A stretch of DNA of 45,894 bases. Source: a virus. Under the pieces are notes generated by a model, which was not told the DNA's origin, did no database searches, and was given only the letters and a program-made list of their open reading frames with translations. Location: the IMG/VR virus record IMGVR_UViG_3300042876_000236, positions 1 to 45,894 of that record. One strand, given 5' to 3'. The stretch's first letter is position 1; the number at the start of each line of letters is the position of its first letter. The position numbers were made by a program, and so were the translations under genes. Of this stretch, positions 13,877 through 21,601 are shown in pieces.

Positions 13877-14700
13877 GACGGAATCCCCTTAAGCAGTTCG
13901 CCGATGGCCGCCTGCAGTTCCCCGGAAAGCATGACGAAGCCCGGATCGTTATGGATGCGCTGCAGCGCATTGTGCATCGGCTCGGCGACCTTGCGCAGCG
14001 CGACCTTGCGCTCGTGGCCGGGCATGTGCTTCGGCGACACGCGCCCGCCTGCCGCCTTGACCAGCGCGTTAAGCAATTGTTGGTGCGCTTGGTCGCCATA
14101 CTTAGCGATAGCCGCGATCGCGGTCGTTGCCGATACGACGTTTTCCTCGACCATCTTGCGCACGGGCAGCGGGGCCGCGGCAAGGCTCAGCAAGCCATCG
14201 ACGTATTGCGCCGAGGCGTAGCACAGCCGTTGCGCGATTGCTTTGCTTTCCCATCCGAACGACGCGAGGCGCTTGCAGACGATCGCTTGCTCGTATGCGC
14301 TCAGCGGCTCGCCGTCGTTACCCGTGGCGAGCTCTACGGTCAAGTCCTCGATACTCGTACCACGGGGGCTGACCACGACCGGAACGGTCGGAATTTCCAC
14401 GCCTTCGCTGATCGCCAGCAAGACGGCCGCATGCCTGCGATGGCCGCCGGTAATGTAGATAACGTCGGCGTCGCCTTCGCGAGCAACGTAGCCGGCGAGC
14501 GGCATATTCTTGTAATACCCGTTCGCCTTGATGCTGTCGGCGATCCAGCGCACGCGAGCCTTGTATGCGTCATTAATGACGCGCACGTTGAAGCCGTCGA
14601 GTACGCGCAGCTTGTCGGGGGCGACTTGCCACAAGTCGGCACTGACCGCCCCCACGTCACGCATTGCGGCCTTGACGTTACCCATTGTCAAACTATCCAT
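13873..14700 (-). CDS. ParB-like nuclease/CTPase-domain protein (275 aa)
   Basis: ATG 14700 has GAGAGG upstream; a GTG at 14709 is less likely. After about 25 residues comes a ParB/sulfiredoxin-fold domain with DGFNVRVIND, a KANGYYKNMPL strand-helix and ITGGHRRHAAVL with GGHRRH at 85-90, the family signature. A helical part follows (SAYEQAIVCKRLASFGWE and KAIAQRLCYASAQYV, an HTH-like region), then a long helical C-terminus. Phage ParB-like proteins may act as DNA-binding regulators, partition-like factors or nucleases; there is no parA or obvious centromere array here. It lies in the early operon. Confidence 0.88.
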   Translation of the reverse strand: MDSLTMGNVKAAMRDVGAVSADLWQVAPDKLRVLDGFNVRVINDAYKARVRWIADSIKANGYYKNMPLAGYVAREGDADVIYITGGHRRHAAVLLAISEGVEIPTVPVVVSPRGTSIEDLTVELATGNDGEPLSAYEQAIVCKRLASFGWESKAIAQRLCYASAQYVDGLLSLAAAPLPVRKMVEENVVSATTAIAAIAKYGDQAHQQLLNALVKAAGGRVSPKHMPGHERKVALRKVAEPMHNALQRIHNDPGFVMLSGELQAAIGELLKGIPS

Positions 14701-14722
14701 AGCTTGCACCTCTCACAGTGTT

Positions 14723-14741
14723 GCCGGGGATGCGCCCCGGC
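14723..14741 (-). terminator. GC-rich hairpin between 184-aa gene and ParB-like gene
   Basis: GCCGGGG (14723-14729) and CCCCGGC (14735-14741) form a 7-bp stem with a 5-nt loop in the 51-bp gap. There is no T-run after it on the minus strand. It could be a weak terminator or RNA-processing structure that tunes ParB-like gene expression. Confidence 0.4.
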
Positions 14742-14751
14742 GGCGCGTTGT

Positions 14752-15306
14752 CTAACTGATCCCGGTAACTTGCGCAATGACTTGCCGCGATTTCTCGGCG
14801 ACGCCTCGCGCCACGCTATGCGCGTTCGTATTCGGCACGTACCGCGCGAGCATGTTCGAGAGCTCGCGCTCAGCCGCGACAAGTTGCGCCAGCAATACCG
14901 GCCCCGCCTCCATAACCTTGCGCACCCGCGCGGCCTCGGCTGCGACCGCCTCGTCGTGCGCTTTCGCTGCGGCACGTTCCTGCCGGCGGCCTTCGATCTG
15001 GCCGGGCGTCGGGATATGGTCGATATGCGCGAGCGTCAGCGGCTCGAATTGGTCTTTCGTTTCGGCCAGCACATGCATCATCCAGCCCGAGCGGCTAAAG
15101 CTCTTTGTTTCGAGGCTATAGCTCGGCGCCTTGATATCTTCGCGGTCCAAATCGACGAGGTTGTAACCGCGACGCCCGGCGATCCACAAGCACCACGTCG
15201 CCACCTTGACGCCATCTACGACCACGTCGTAATCGTAGATTTTACGGCCGGCGGTTTGCTTGTTGTGCTTGCAGTCGCGCAGCACTTTGAGGAATTCGAG
15301 TTTCAT
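14752..15306 (-). CDS. Hypothetical early protein (184 aa)
   Basis: Unrecognised. I chose ATG 15306 because CGGGAG lies upstream and promoter P5 ends before it; the in-frame start at 15348 lies inside the promoter. The N-terminal half is beta-rich (YDYDVVVDGVKVATWCLW, AGRRGYNLVDLDRED); the C-terminal half is a long charged helix (RRQERAAAKAHDEAVAAEAA) ending LLAQLVAAERELSNMLAR. It is the first gene under class II promoter P5, followed by the ParB-like gene, so an early regulatory or takeover protein is possible. Confidence 0.77.
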   Translation of the reverse strand: MKLEFLKVLRDCKHNKQTAGRKIYDYDVVVDGVKVATWCLWIAGRRGYNLVDLDREDIKAPSYSLETKSFSRSGWMMHVLAETKDQFEPLTLAHIDHIPTPGQIEGRRQERAAAKAHDEAVAAEAARVRKVMEAGPVLLAQLVAAERELSNMLARYVPNTNAHSVARGVAEKSRQVIAQVTGIS

Positions 15307-15321
15307 GCTTGCTCCCGTTTC

Positions 15322-15365
15322 GTTGTTGACGGTTGCACTATATGGCAATTATTTACCTATGTCAA
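15322..15365 (-). promoter_or_regulatory. Promoter/operator P5 (class II copy, minus strand)
   Basis: Minus-strand -35 TTGACA (15365-15360), a 17-bp spacer, -10 TATAGT (15342-15337). GTCAACAAC follows at 15330-15322, 30 bp from the TTGAC core. The spacer TAGGTAAATAATTGCCA equals that of P6. A second GTAAATAATT lies just upstream (15376-15367). The TGA stop of the primase gene overlaps the -35. Confidence 0.9.
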
Positions 15366-17746
15366 GAATTATTTACGGGGAACGGGACGCGGGTATGGTT
15401 GTTGGCTTGTTCGTAGGCTTTGGCGGCCTCGGCAACGGTTGCGAGAGCTCGCGCCGGGCTGTCCTTATGAATGAATAGCCGAGGCTTTGCGCCATCGGGC
15501 AGGACAATGTTATTTACCCGACCGTCATGCAGTGCGGGATGGTAGCTATAGCCGAGCTCGTGCAGCAATTCCTTGCGCCGTGAGTGTGTCACACGACGAG
15601 CGGCCCCGAGGCGATCTAGCAATCGCTCAAGCTGCACTGACGATATCCAGCCACCACAGAAGCCGGGCAACTCTTGCGCGATAGCCTCTTGTATCTCCTG
15701 CTCGACGCCGCCCATGCTTTCGCCGATGGCCGCCTCGGTGCTCGTCGTTGCGGGGGCACGCTGGCAATCCGTGGCGGGGTTGAATTCGTCAGGGATCGGC
15801 ATCGTATGCAGTATTTCATTGACGATTGCATAACCGTCGCTGCGCAGCCATTCGTATAGCTTCGGAAAGTAATCGCCCGTCATGCCGTCGCGGATCAGGT
15901 CGCTCGCTTGCTGTTGCGCCGAAAACAGCATGCAAAATCGACGATCGTTTCGAGTCTTACGCACCGCCCCCTTGTGGTTGCTGTTAAACATGAAATTGCC
16001 GCAGATATCCACGCTGATTTGGTCGACGCCTTTGCTCTCGATTTCGAGGCCGTCGCCGCCGGTAATCATCGGTTTCAGTTCCTCGATAATCTCGCGTTTG
16101 TGGTCGGGCACATAGATATCTTCGACGCCATAGAACAGCTTGCCGACCATCCAGCCGTTAAACTCTTTCGACAGCTTCGATGCCTTCGGCCAATGCACAT
16201 ACCGGCGGCCGATCGCCTCGGCGACGCAGCGAGTAAAGAGCGTTTTGCCGTTGCCTTCCACACCTTGCAGCAGCGGCGCCCATTGAAATTTGACGCCCTT
16301 ATGCTGCACACATGCGGCCATGTAGCACAGCAGAATATATGCATCGCGTTCGTCGGGAAGCACCTTGCGCAAATGCGTATAGAACGGCGTGGCGTCGCCG
16401 ACCTTGCGAGGCACTTCTACCGGCCAATAGGTATTGACGAACGTCAAGCCATTGCGCTCGACGATCGCCCCCGGGGCAAGATCGGGCCTAAAGCACTGGC
16501 TTGTCACACGGGGGCAGCGGTAGGCTTGATTCTGCGTAAATGCTTCCCATGCGTCGCGGCTCGTGCGCTCGTTCGCCGTGTCCATTGTGAAGGTATAGCC
16601 GCCGTAGGCAACCCGAAATTGATCGGGCTTGAGCATGACGCCGCCGGGCAGCAGTACGCGATGGATATCGAGAATATACACACAGCCGGCAAACAGCTTC
16701 GCTTGATCCTCGTTATTGACGAATGTCGAGCCGCCGACCGGCGTCGGTTTGGGGGGCTCGTTCGTTGCGCTTGGGATCGGTGCTGAGGTTGCCGTCGCAA
16801 CAGGCTCCGTTGCTTTGTCGGTCAGTACCTCGAATTGGCGACCGACCGCGCCCAATATCGTGCGCGGTAGATAATCCTCGCGCTCCCACTTGTCGCGAAC
16901 AAGCGAGCTTTGCATCATCAGGCGCCGCATGCGCTCGCAGTCTTTGCCAGTCCAAAACGCCAAATGCTGAGCGAGCGCCGCGTCGGCGCTGCTAGCGTCA
17001 TATGCTCGCACGGGATCGGGATAGCAACGCTGCAACGCTTCGAGGTTTGCCGTCCATAGGTCAGCAAACGACGCCCGCCCACCGAACGCCGCCGCCGAGC
17101 TTTGCGAGCGCAATGCGCGTCGAATCAGGTCGTCGTCGCCGACCGGCCCGCGCCATTCCGGGCACGGCTCAATCGTCCATTCTTGCGCGAGCGATTGGAT
17201 CGGGTCGGGCGGGAAGTATTGCGCGACGATCGCGGGCAGGATGGCGCTACAGTCGAGCGAAACGTCGCCCACAGCGCCGATCCCGGTCAAGGCGACAAAC
17301 CTGCCTGCGTGATAGAGCTCAAGCCCTAGCGCCTCGTTTTTGCAGCCGTGCGCAGGGGGGCGCCCTGATCCGAAGATATGCAGCCCGCGACCCGAATAGC
17401 TGACTTCAATAGCAGCCCCGGAGAGCGCCCCGCATAGCGATGCTGCGATCGGCGACCATGTGTTATCAGCCTGCAGACAATTGTCGATATCGAGAAACCA
17501 AAACGGGTCAGACTCGGTAAAAACGAAACCGACGCCGTAGCTTTGCCCCAATGTGGCAGCAGCAGCGATCGCGGTCGCGGCATCTGTCCAGCATTGGGCG
17601 TCGTGCGCATTGGCTACACGGCCGGTACGAAAGTCACAAGGAAATTTGTCGAGCTTTCCGGGCCGCGTTCGGCTCGGCTGTACCGAATAGACGATAAATT
17701 GCCGATAGGCGACCATCGCCCGCAATGCTTGCGGAAGCTCTCGCAT
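15362..17746 (-). CDS. Primase-polymerase / SF3-type helicase (NrS-1-like, DUF5906)
   Basis: This 794-aa protein joins an archaeo-eukaryotic primase/primpol domain and a superfamily 3 helicase. The primpol part has FWFLDIDNC with Asp86 and Asp88, SYSGRGLHIFG with His123, and LYHAGRFVALTG near 144-155, the three family motifs. A linker of about 150 aa follows. The helicase part has Walker A GVEGNGKT (about 495-502), GKLFYGVEDIY, and NFMFNSNHKGAV as the SF3 motif C/sensor. The C-terminus (residues 700-790) has a winged-helix-like region. It probably unwinds and primes phage DNA for the family B polymerase. The stop lies inside promoter P5. Confidence 0.92.
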   Translation of the reverse strand: MRELPQALRAMVAYRQFIVYSVQPSRTRPGKLDKFPCDFRTGRVANAHDAQCWTDAATAIAAAATLGQSYGVGFVFTESDPFWFLDIDNCLQADNTWSPIAASLCGALSGAAIEVSYSGRGLHIFGSGRPPAHGCKNEALGLELYHAGRFVALTGIGAVGDVSLDCSAILPAIVAQYFPPDPIQSLAQEWTIEPCPEWRGPVGDDDLIRRALRSQSSAAAFGGRASFADLWTANLEALQRCYPDPVRAYDASSADAALAQHLAFWTGKDCERMRRLMMQSSLVRDKWEREDYLPRTILGAVGRQFEVLTDKATEPVATATSAPIPSATNEPPKPTPVGGSTFVNNEDQAKLFAGCVYILDIHRVLLPGGVMLKPDQFRVAYGGYTFTMDTANERTSRDAWEAFTQNQAYRCPRVTSQCFRPDLAPGAIVERNGLTFVNTYWPVEVPRKVGDATPFYTHLRKVLPDERDAYILLCYMAACVQHKGVKFQWAPLLQGVEGNGKTLFTRCVAEAIGRRYVHWPKASKLSKEFNGWMVGKLFYGVEDIYVPDHKREIIEELKPMITGGDGLEIESKGVDQISVDICGNFMFNSNHKGAVRKTRNDRRFCMLFSAQQQASDLIRDGMTGDYFPKLYEWLRSDGYAIVNEILHTMPIPDEFNPATDCQRAPATTSTEAAIGESMGGVEQEIQEAIAQELPGFCGGWISSVQLERLLDRLGAARRVTHSRRKELLHELGYSYHPALHDGRVNNIVLPDGAKPRLFIHKDSPARALATVAEAAKAYEQANNHTRVPFPVNNS

Positions 17747-17753
17747 GATTCAG

Positions 17754-18059
17754 TTAGGCCAGCGAATTAAGGGCGCGTTGCTTCAGTTCCGGGGTGGCTT
17801 TACGCGCATGCGGATCGCCAGCGGCAAGCCCTTGCGCAATGATCGACAGGTTTTCGGCAGCGATCGCCGAGCGCATGATAGTACGCTTGAAGCTCGGCAT
17901 TGTCCCGAAGTATCGCGAGATAAGAGCCGGCACGCAGCCCACTTGAGCAGCGACAAGCTCGCGCGTCAGCTTGCCGAGGCCGCCGGGCTTCGCAGCGACA
18001 ACGATCGCCGCGGCAAGGATTTGTTGCCGACGGTCGTCGGGCTGTTGTCTTTTCTTCAT
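17754..18059 (-). CDS. TetR-like HTH regulator (101 aa)
   Basis: I chose ATG 18059 because it overlaps the VRR-NUC stop (ATGA) and has AAGG upstream. The first 60 residues resemble the TetR N-terminal DNA-binding domain: RRQQILAAAIVVAAKPGG, LTRELVAAQVGCVPALISR, YFGTMPSFKRTIM. At 101 aa it is far shorter than a full TetR protein of about 200 aa and lacks a ligand-binding domain; this short form is seen in phages. It could bind one of the operator families described here. It lies directly upstream of the primase-polymerase. Confidence 0.83.
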   Translation of the reverse strand: MKKRQQPDDRRQQILAAAIVVAAKPGGLGKLTRELVAAQVGCVPALISRYFGTMPSFKRTIMRSAIAAENLSIIAQGLAAGDPHARKATPELKQRALNSLA

Positions 18060-18541
18060 AGCGTACCTTCCCCAGTGCAAAACATAGCGTCGCCGCCGTC
18101 TTTGATTACAAGCTGAGCCCATGCAAGTTGCGCCTGCTCGCGCTCGGTATTTTTGTACTTCCATCCGACCTCTTTGCATTCCCGCGAGAGGAATTGCGCG
18201 ATCGGTTTGCCGACGTGTTCGGGCGTGATAATCACACGTCGCCAGCCGATCAGGTCGGCAGATTTGACGACCCTATTTAGCGCAGGCGAGTCGTTCGCGA
18301 GGCCATAGCGCACGGGGCGGCCCGTCGCGTCAGTCAGCACGCCGACGTTATTGCGCCACAAGCGGCAATCGTTGCGGCCAGCCTCAAGCCTGACGACCGC
18401 TTGCACGGCGGATTCACTCGTGCCGGTCGCAGCCTCTGGCATCACGTTGCCCCCGAGCATGCCGAACAGGACTTGTAATTCGTTGATTGCTTGCAGCGTG
18501 ATCCCGTGCCGGGCTGCCCATTGGTAAATTAGCGGACTCAT
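18056..18541 (-). CDS. VRR-NUC domain nuclease (161 aa)
   Basis: The C-terminal 80 residues match the VRR-NUC version of the PD-(D/E)xK fold: SADLIGW with Asp96, then SRECKEVGWKY with Glu121 and Lys123, and REQAQLAWAQLVIKDGGD with the conserved Gln and Gly-Gly. Such stand-alone proteins resemble Holliday-junction or flap nucleases and act in replication and recombination. Starts and stops overlap both neighbours (ATGA), a tightly coupled operon. The N-terminal 50 residues are of unknown role. Confidence 0.88.
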   Translation of the reverse strand: MSPLIYQWAARHGITLQAINELQVLFGMLGGNVMPEAATGTSESAVQAVVRLEAGRNDCRLWRNNVGVLTDATGRPVRYGLANDSPALNRVVKSADLIGWRRVIITPEHVGKPIAQFLSRECKEVGWKYKNTEREQAQLAWAQLVIKDGGDAMFCTGEGTL

Positions 18542-18726
18542 GACATAGCCCTTTTCGCGTCGTCGTATGTCGGATAAAGCGGGAACGTCTTGGGGTCGAT
18601 CGTGCGCTCGAATTGGCGTTCGCCTTCGAGCGATCTGACGACCGTATGCACGGGGAGAGTGCGCACAATCTCGACCGCAATCGGCTTATCCGACCAAATC
18701 GGCAGCAAGACGTATCCTAGTTGCAT
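18538..18726 (-). CDS. Hypothetical protein (62 aa)
   Basis: Unrecognised. It begins MQLGYVLLPIWSDKPIAVEI and ends PTYDDAKRAMS. It has beta-type N-terminal sequence, is soluble and has no motif. The end overlaps the VRR-NUC start (ATGA), and its start overlaps the end of the 60-aa gene. The tight overlaps support it as a real gene of the early operon. Confidence 0.72.
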   Translation of the reverse strand: MQLGYVLLPIWSDKPIAVEIVRTLPVHTVVRSLEGERQFERTIDPKTFPLYPTYDDAKRAMS

Positions 18727-18899
18727 TTGATCGGCTTGCCGACCTTGTACATAAGCCCATCGTGCCGCACGAGGTAATGCGTATCGGCAACGACTTTGAT
18801 CTGACAGGCGTACCAGCCAGAACGGGCGAGCGTCAGCATTGCGGCGCGGAGTTTCGCCGCCCGCCTGCGTGCTCGCAGTGCCTCAAAAAATCGCTTCAT
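18717..18899 (-). CDS. Small basic protein (60 aa)
   Basis: From ATG 18899, with GGAGAG upstream, it encodes MKRFFEALRARRRAAKLRAA, a strongly basic helix, then a short beta part (WYACQIKVVADTHYLV) and YKVGKPIKCN. The basic helix suggests nucleic acid or membrane contact. The longer upstream frame overlaps the helicase gene and is unlikely. It lies between helicase and nuclease genes. Function unknown. Confidence 0.72.
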   Translation of the reverse strand: MKRFFEALRARRRAAKLRAAMLTLARSGWYACQIKVVADTHYLVRHDGLMYKVGKPIKCN

Positions 18900-18912
18900 T
18901 TGCTGAGCTCTC

Positions 18913-20661
18913 CTATTGATTTGCGAAGTATGCACCAGCATTGACGGTCCCGTCAATACCGAATTGCGCAAGTTCGGCCAGCACTCGCCCGCGAAGCTCG
19001 TCAGCCTCTTGCGCCCCGAGGGTTTGCGCGTTGCCAACATCAATGCCGAATCGGAAGTAGAACCGGCGATAGCTCTCAGACTCGGCCCGCCCCTGCGCAC
19101 TCTCGACACCGGCCCACCACGCTATCGCGTTGCGCAATGCCGTCTGTGACTCTTGCCGCTCCATGTGGCGACGACGCGCAGCAACTTGCGCCGGCCACGG
19201 CAGCCCTGACGGGGCGTAAAAATCCCCATCAACGCGAGCAATATCGCCCCGCATCGCTTGCAGCGTGGCGCTGTCCAATTCCAATAGATCGCCATCAACT
19301 TGTGCGGGGCTGCTGCGACCGACGACAGGCGGATAGGTGCCGCAGTATGGGCAGCAATTGTGCGTGCGTTCGTAGGGCTGCACGCATAGCGGATTAACGC
19401 ATACCCGCATCGGGATCGCGTCGGACTTCTTTGCGCTGCGGCGCTCGCGCCTATCGAGCGACCATTCGCGAACGGCATCAGGCAACCCGTGGCGAACTAC
19501 GTTGTTAACGTGGTCGATAATGAACGCAACCGGCTTACTGCTCATTGCAATAGCGACGCGACGCTCGGCGTCCGTTAGATGCATATGCACGGCAGCCGCC
19601 TCGTCGCTTAGCATCAGCCGTAACGCTCGCCCGAATTGCTGACAATACAGCGCAAACGACTCTGTCGGCCGGGCAAAGCTGACGACCTCAATTGCCGGTA
19701 GGTCAAAGCCTTCGCCGAACAGATCGACGTTGACCAATTGCAGGACTTCGCGAGCCTTGAATCGCCGCAGGATTTGCGATCGCAACGTGTCAGGCGTCTT
19801 TGCGCTGACGACCTCGGCGGCTACGCCTGCCGCACGAAACGCGCTTGCGATTTCGGTAGCCGCCTCAACGTCGACTGCGAACGTAACGCCGAGCTTGCCG
19901 GGGGCGAGCCGCTGATAGTGCGCAACAACGTCGCCGACGATATGGGACGCATGCACGGCCTTGCGAAGTTGGTCGGCGTTGAAATCGCCGGTCGCCTGAC
20001 TTGTGGCGACGTTCGTTAGATCAAGGTCCGACGGCGGCGCGAATATACGATAGTCCGTCAAATAGCCCATGTCGATGATATCGCGCATGGATGGGGCGAC
20101 AACCATCGTATCGACAAGCCCGTCGGCGTGTCGCCCTAGCCCGCGACCATCCGCTCGCAGCGGCGTCGCTGTCGGGAACAAGCCGAGCGCGTGCGGGAAT
20201 AGCTGCGCAGCTTTGCCCCACTTGTTTTCTTTTAGTACGTGGTGCCCTTCGTCTTGCACGACCTTTCGCACTTGGGAAAACCATGGGTCGGACCCATCCA
20301 TGCGAATGACCGTATCAACGCCGCCGACGCCCGTCTTTGCATTCGGGTCGTAATAGGAATAACCGAGCTCGGCAATCTGCAAGGCGCTAATCACACGGAT
20401 CAGATTGGAGCCTTTGCGAGCACCTATAATCCTATGCCTGACCCCGTTGCGAGCGAGTGCTACGGCAATTTGACTGACGAGCTCTTGCCGGTGCGCAATT
20501 GCAGCAGACGCTCCGGGCTCGTCGTAAAGCAGCTTTGAAATAACAACCGTCTTTCCGCTACCCGTGGCCGATACGGGCATGACGTTTTGCGCTCCGGCTT
20601 GCCACGCTTCATAAATTCGACGTTCTAGCTCGGCTTGGAATGGGCGAAGAGTTACGGGCAT
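18913..20661 (-). CDS. SF2 DEAD/DEAH-like helicase with C-terminal zinc ribbon
   Basis: This 582-aa protein starts at ATG 20661 (AGGTG upstream). It has LRPFQAELERRIYEAW (Q-like motif), Walker A SATGSGKT at 31-38, the DEGH box at 137-140, PTATPL (motif III), GEGFDLPAIEV and QQFGRALR (motifs V-VI). After the helicase core, CVNPLC and CCPYCG form a zinc ribbon, and the C-terminal 100 residues are helical. Such phage helicases (RadD/UvsW-like) act in replication, recombination or fork restart. It is the first gene of the early minus operon, from the divergent promoter at 20686-20714. Confidence 0.9.
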   Translation of the reverse strand: MPVTLRPFQAELERRIYEAWQAGAQNVMPVSATGSGKTVVISKLLYDEPGASAAIAHRQELVSQIAVALARNGVRHRIIGARKGSNLIRVISALQIAELGYSYYDPNAKTGVGGVDTVIRMDGSDPWFSQVRKVVQDEGHHVLKENKWGKAAQLFPHALGLFPTATPLRADGRGLGRHADGLVDTMVVAPSMRDIIDMGYLTDYRIFAPPSDLDLTNVATSQATGDFNADQLRKAVHASHIVGDVVAHYQRLAPGKLGVTFAVDVEAATEIASAFRAAGVAAEVVSAKTPDTLRSQILRRFKAREVLQLVNVDLFGEGFDLPAIEVVSFARPTESFALYCQQFGRALRLMLSDEAAAVHMHLTDAERRVAIAMSSKPVAFIIDHVNNVVRHGLPDAVREWSLDRRERRSAKKSDAIPMRVCVNPLCVQPYERTHNCCPYCGTYPPVVGRSSPAQVDGDLLELDSATLQAMRGDIARVDGDFYAPSGLPWPAQVAARRRHMERQESQTALRNAIAWWAGVESAQGRAESESYRRFYFRFGIDVGNAQTLGAQEADELRGRVLAELAQFGIDGTVNAGAYFANQ

Positions 20662-20671
20662 ACAGCACCTA

Positions 20672-20700
20672 TTGACGGATGCGTCATTATCTGAAATACT
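20672..20700 (+). promoter_or_regulatory. Early promoter, rightward operon
   Basis: TTGACG (20672-20677), a 17-bp spacer, AATACT (20695-20700), ahead of the gene at 20738. It overlaps the leftward promoter on the other strand. Its -35 is one arm of the inverted repeat TTGACGG (20672-20678)/CCGTCAA (20708-20714). Confidence 0.75.
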
Positions 20701-20714
20701 GGCGCCGCCGTCAA
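20686..20714 (-). promoter_or_regulatory. Early promoter, leftward operon
   Basis: Minus strand: TTGACG (20714-20709), a 17-bp spacer, GATAAT (20691-20686), 25 bp before the helicase ATG. It overlaps the rightward promoter, and the two -35 boxes are the arms of one inverted repeat. A protein bound here could switch both early operons at once, and the two polymerases would compete. Confidence 0.78.
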
Positions 20715-20737
20715 TCAACTTTTTAGGAGAGTCACGA

Positions 20738-21601
20738 ATGGCAATTCAGATCAACGTCGACCCGTCGGGTCTGACGAAAGAGCAACGCGAAGCCGTCGCC
20801 GGTTTCATTCTCGCATGGCCGAATGCTGCCGGCGCGTGTCCCTGCGACAAGCCGAGCACGCCGCCGGCAGCAGCGCCCGAGTCGCCGGCAATCGTTCCCC
20901 TTACCGATCCGGCCGTCGCCTTTGGTGCCGGGGGAAACCCTACTCAAGAGGCACCGACGATCCCGACCTCTGCCGGCGCCTCGCCCGTTACCGCTGCGTC
21001 GTCCGTGACGACGAGCACTGCCCCTGCTATCCCGACGAATGGGCCTGTCTCTTCGGTCGCGACTGCCCCGTCGGCCGCTGTTGAATTGGACAGCGCCGGC
21101 CTGCCGTGGGATGCGCGAATTCACGCGCAGAACAGGGCGAAGGTCAAAGACGGCACGTGGCGCAAAGGCAAGGGCGTCGAGCCCACGCTGATTGCAATGG
21201 TCGAAGCTGAATTGCGCGCAGCCGTGCGAGCTACTACGCCCCCGGCGCTCGCTGTTGCTGCCAATCCGGCGCCTGCTGCGCCCGCCGCTGCAGTTGCTGC
21301 CAATCCCGCGCCTGCTGCGCCCGCAACAGCACTTGCCGGGCAACCGTGGCCGTTCCCCGAGGCTCCGGCTGCTCCGGCTGCTCCGGCTGCTCCGGCTGCT
21401 CCGATCGATCCCAAAGCCGCATATGTCGCGCTTGTCGGCAAAGTGTCGGCGGCCATCGGCGCCAAACGCATTACCGCCGCCGAAGTGTCGCAATGCTGCA
21501 CCGAGTCGGGCGTCAACACGTTGCAGATGCTCGTCACGCGGCCCGACCTCTTGCCGGCCGTCGAGTCGAAGGTTGACGCAATTCTCGCGGTTCGGCCATG
21601 A
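20738..21601 (+). CDS. Conserved phage replication-region protein, Pro/Ala-rich (287 aa)
   Basis: ATG 20738 follows AGGAGA. The N-terminus (INVDPSGLTKEQREAVAGFI) is followed by a long Ala/Pro/Thr-rich linker. A conserved block, DSAGLPWDARIHAQNRAKV then GTWRKGKGVEP, is one I recall from phage proteins adjacent to SSB-like and DUF2800 genes. A second Ala/Pro repeat region (AANPAPAAP twice; PAAPAAPAAPAAP) precedes a C-terminal helical domain. There is no catalytic motif, and an accessory role in replication or recombination is inferred from position. It is coupled to the next gene by ATGA. Confidence 0.8.
   Translation: MAIQINVDPSGLTKEQREAVAGFILAWPNAAGACPCDKPSTPPAAAPESPAIVPLTDPAVAFGAGGNPTQEAPTIPTSAGASPVTAASSVTTSTAPAIPTNGPVSSVATAPSAAVELDSAGLPWDARIHAQNRAKVKDGTWRKGKGVEPTLIAMVEAELRAAVRATTPPALAVAANPAPAAPAAAVAANPAPAAPATALAGQPWPFPEAPAAPAAPAAPAAPIDPKAAYVALVGKVSAAIGAKRITAAEVSQCCTESGVNTLQMLVTRPDLLPAVESKVDAILAVRP

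Noticed and set aside
13951-15474. Long plus-strand frame (507 codons) opposite ParB-like and 184-aa genes
   Set aside because: Runs through two real minus genes and promoter P5; composition is that of a shadow frame.
20672-20737. Upstream starts for the 287-aa gene (20672) and the helicase (20718)
   Set aside because: These starts lie inside the overlapping divergent promoters; downstream ATGs at 20738 and 20661 have ribosome-binding sites.
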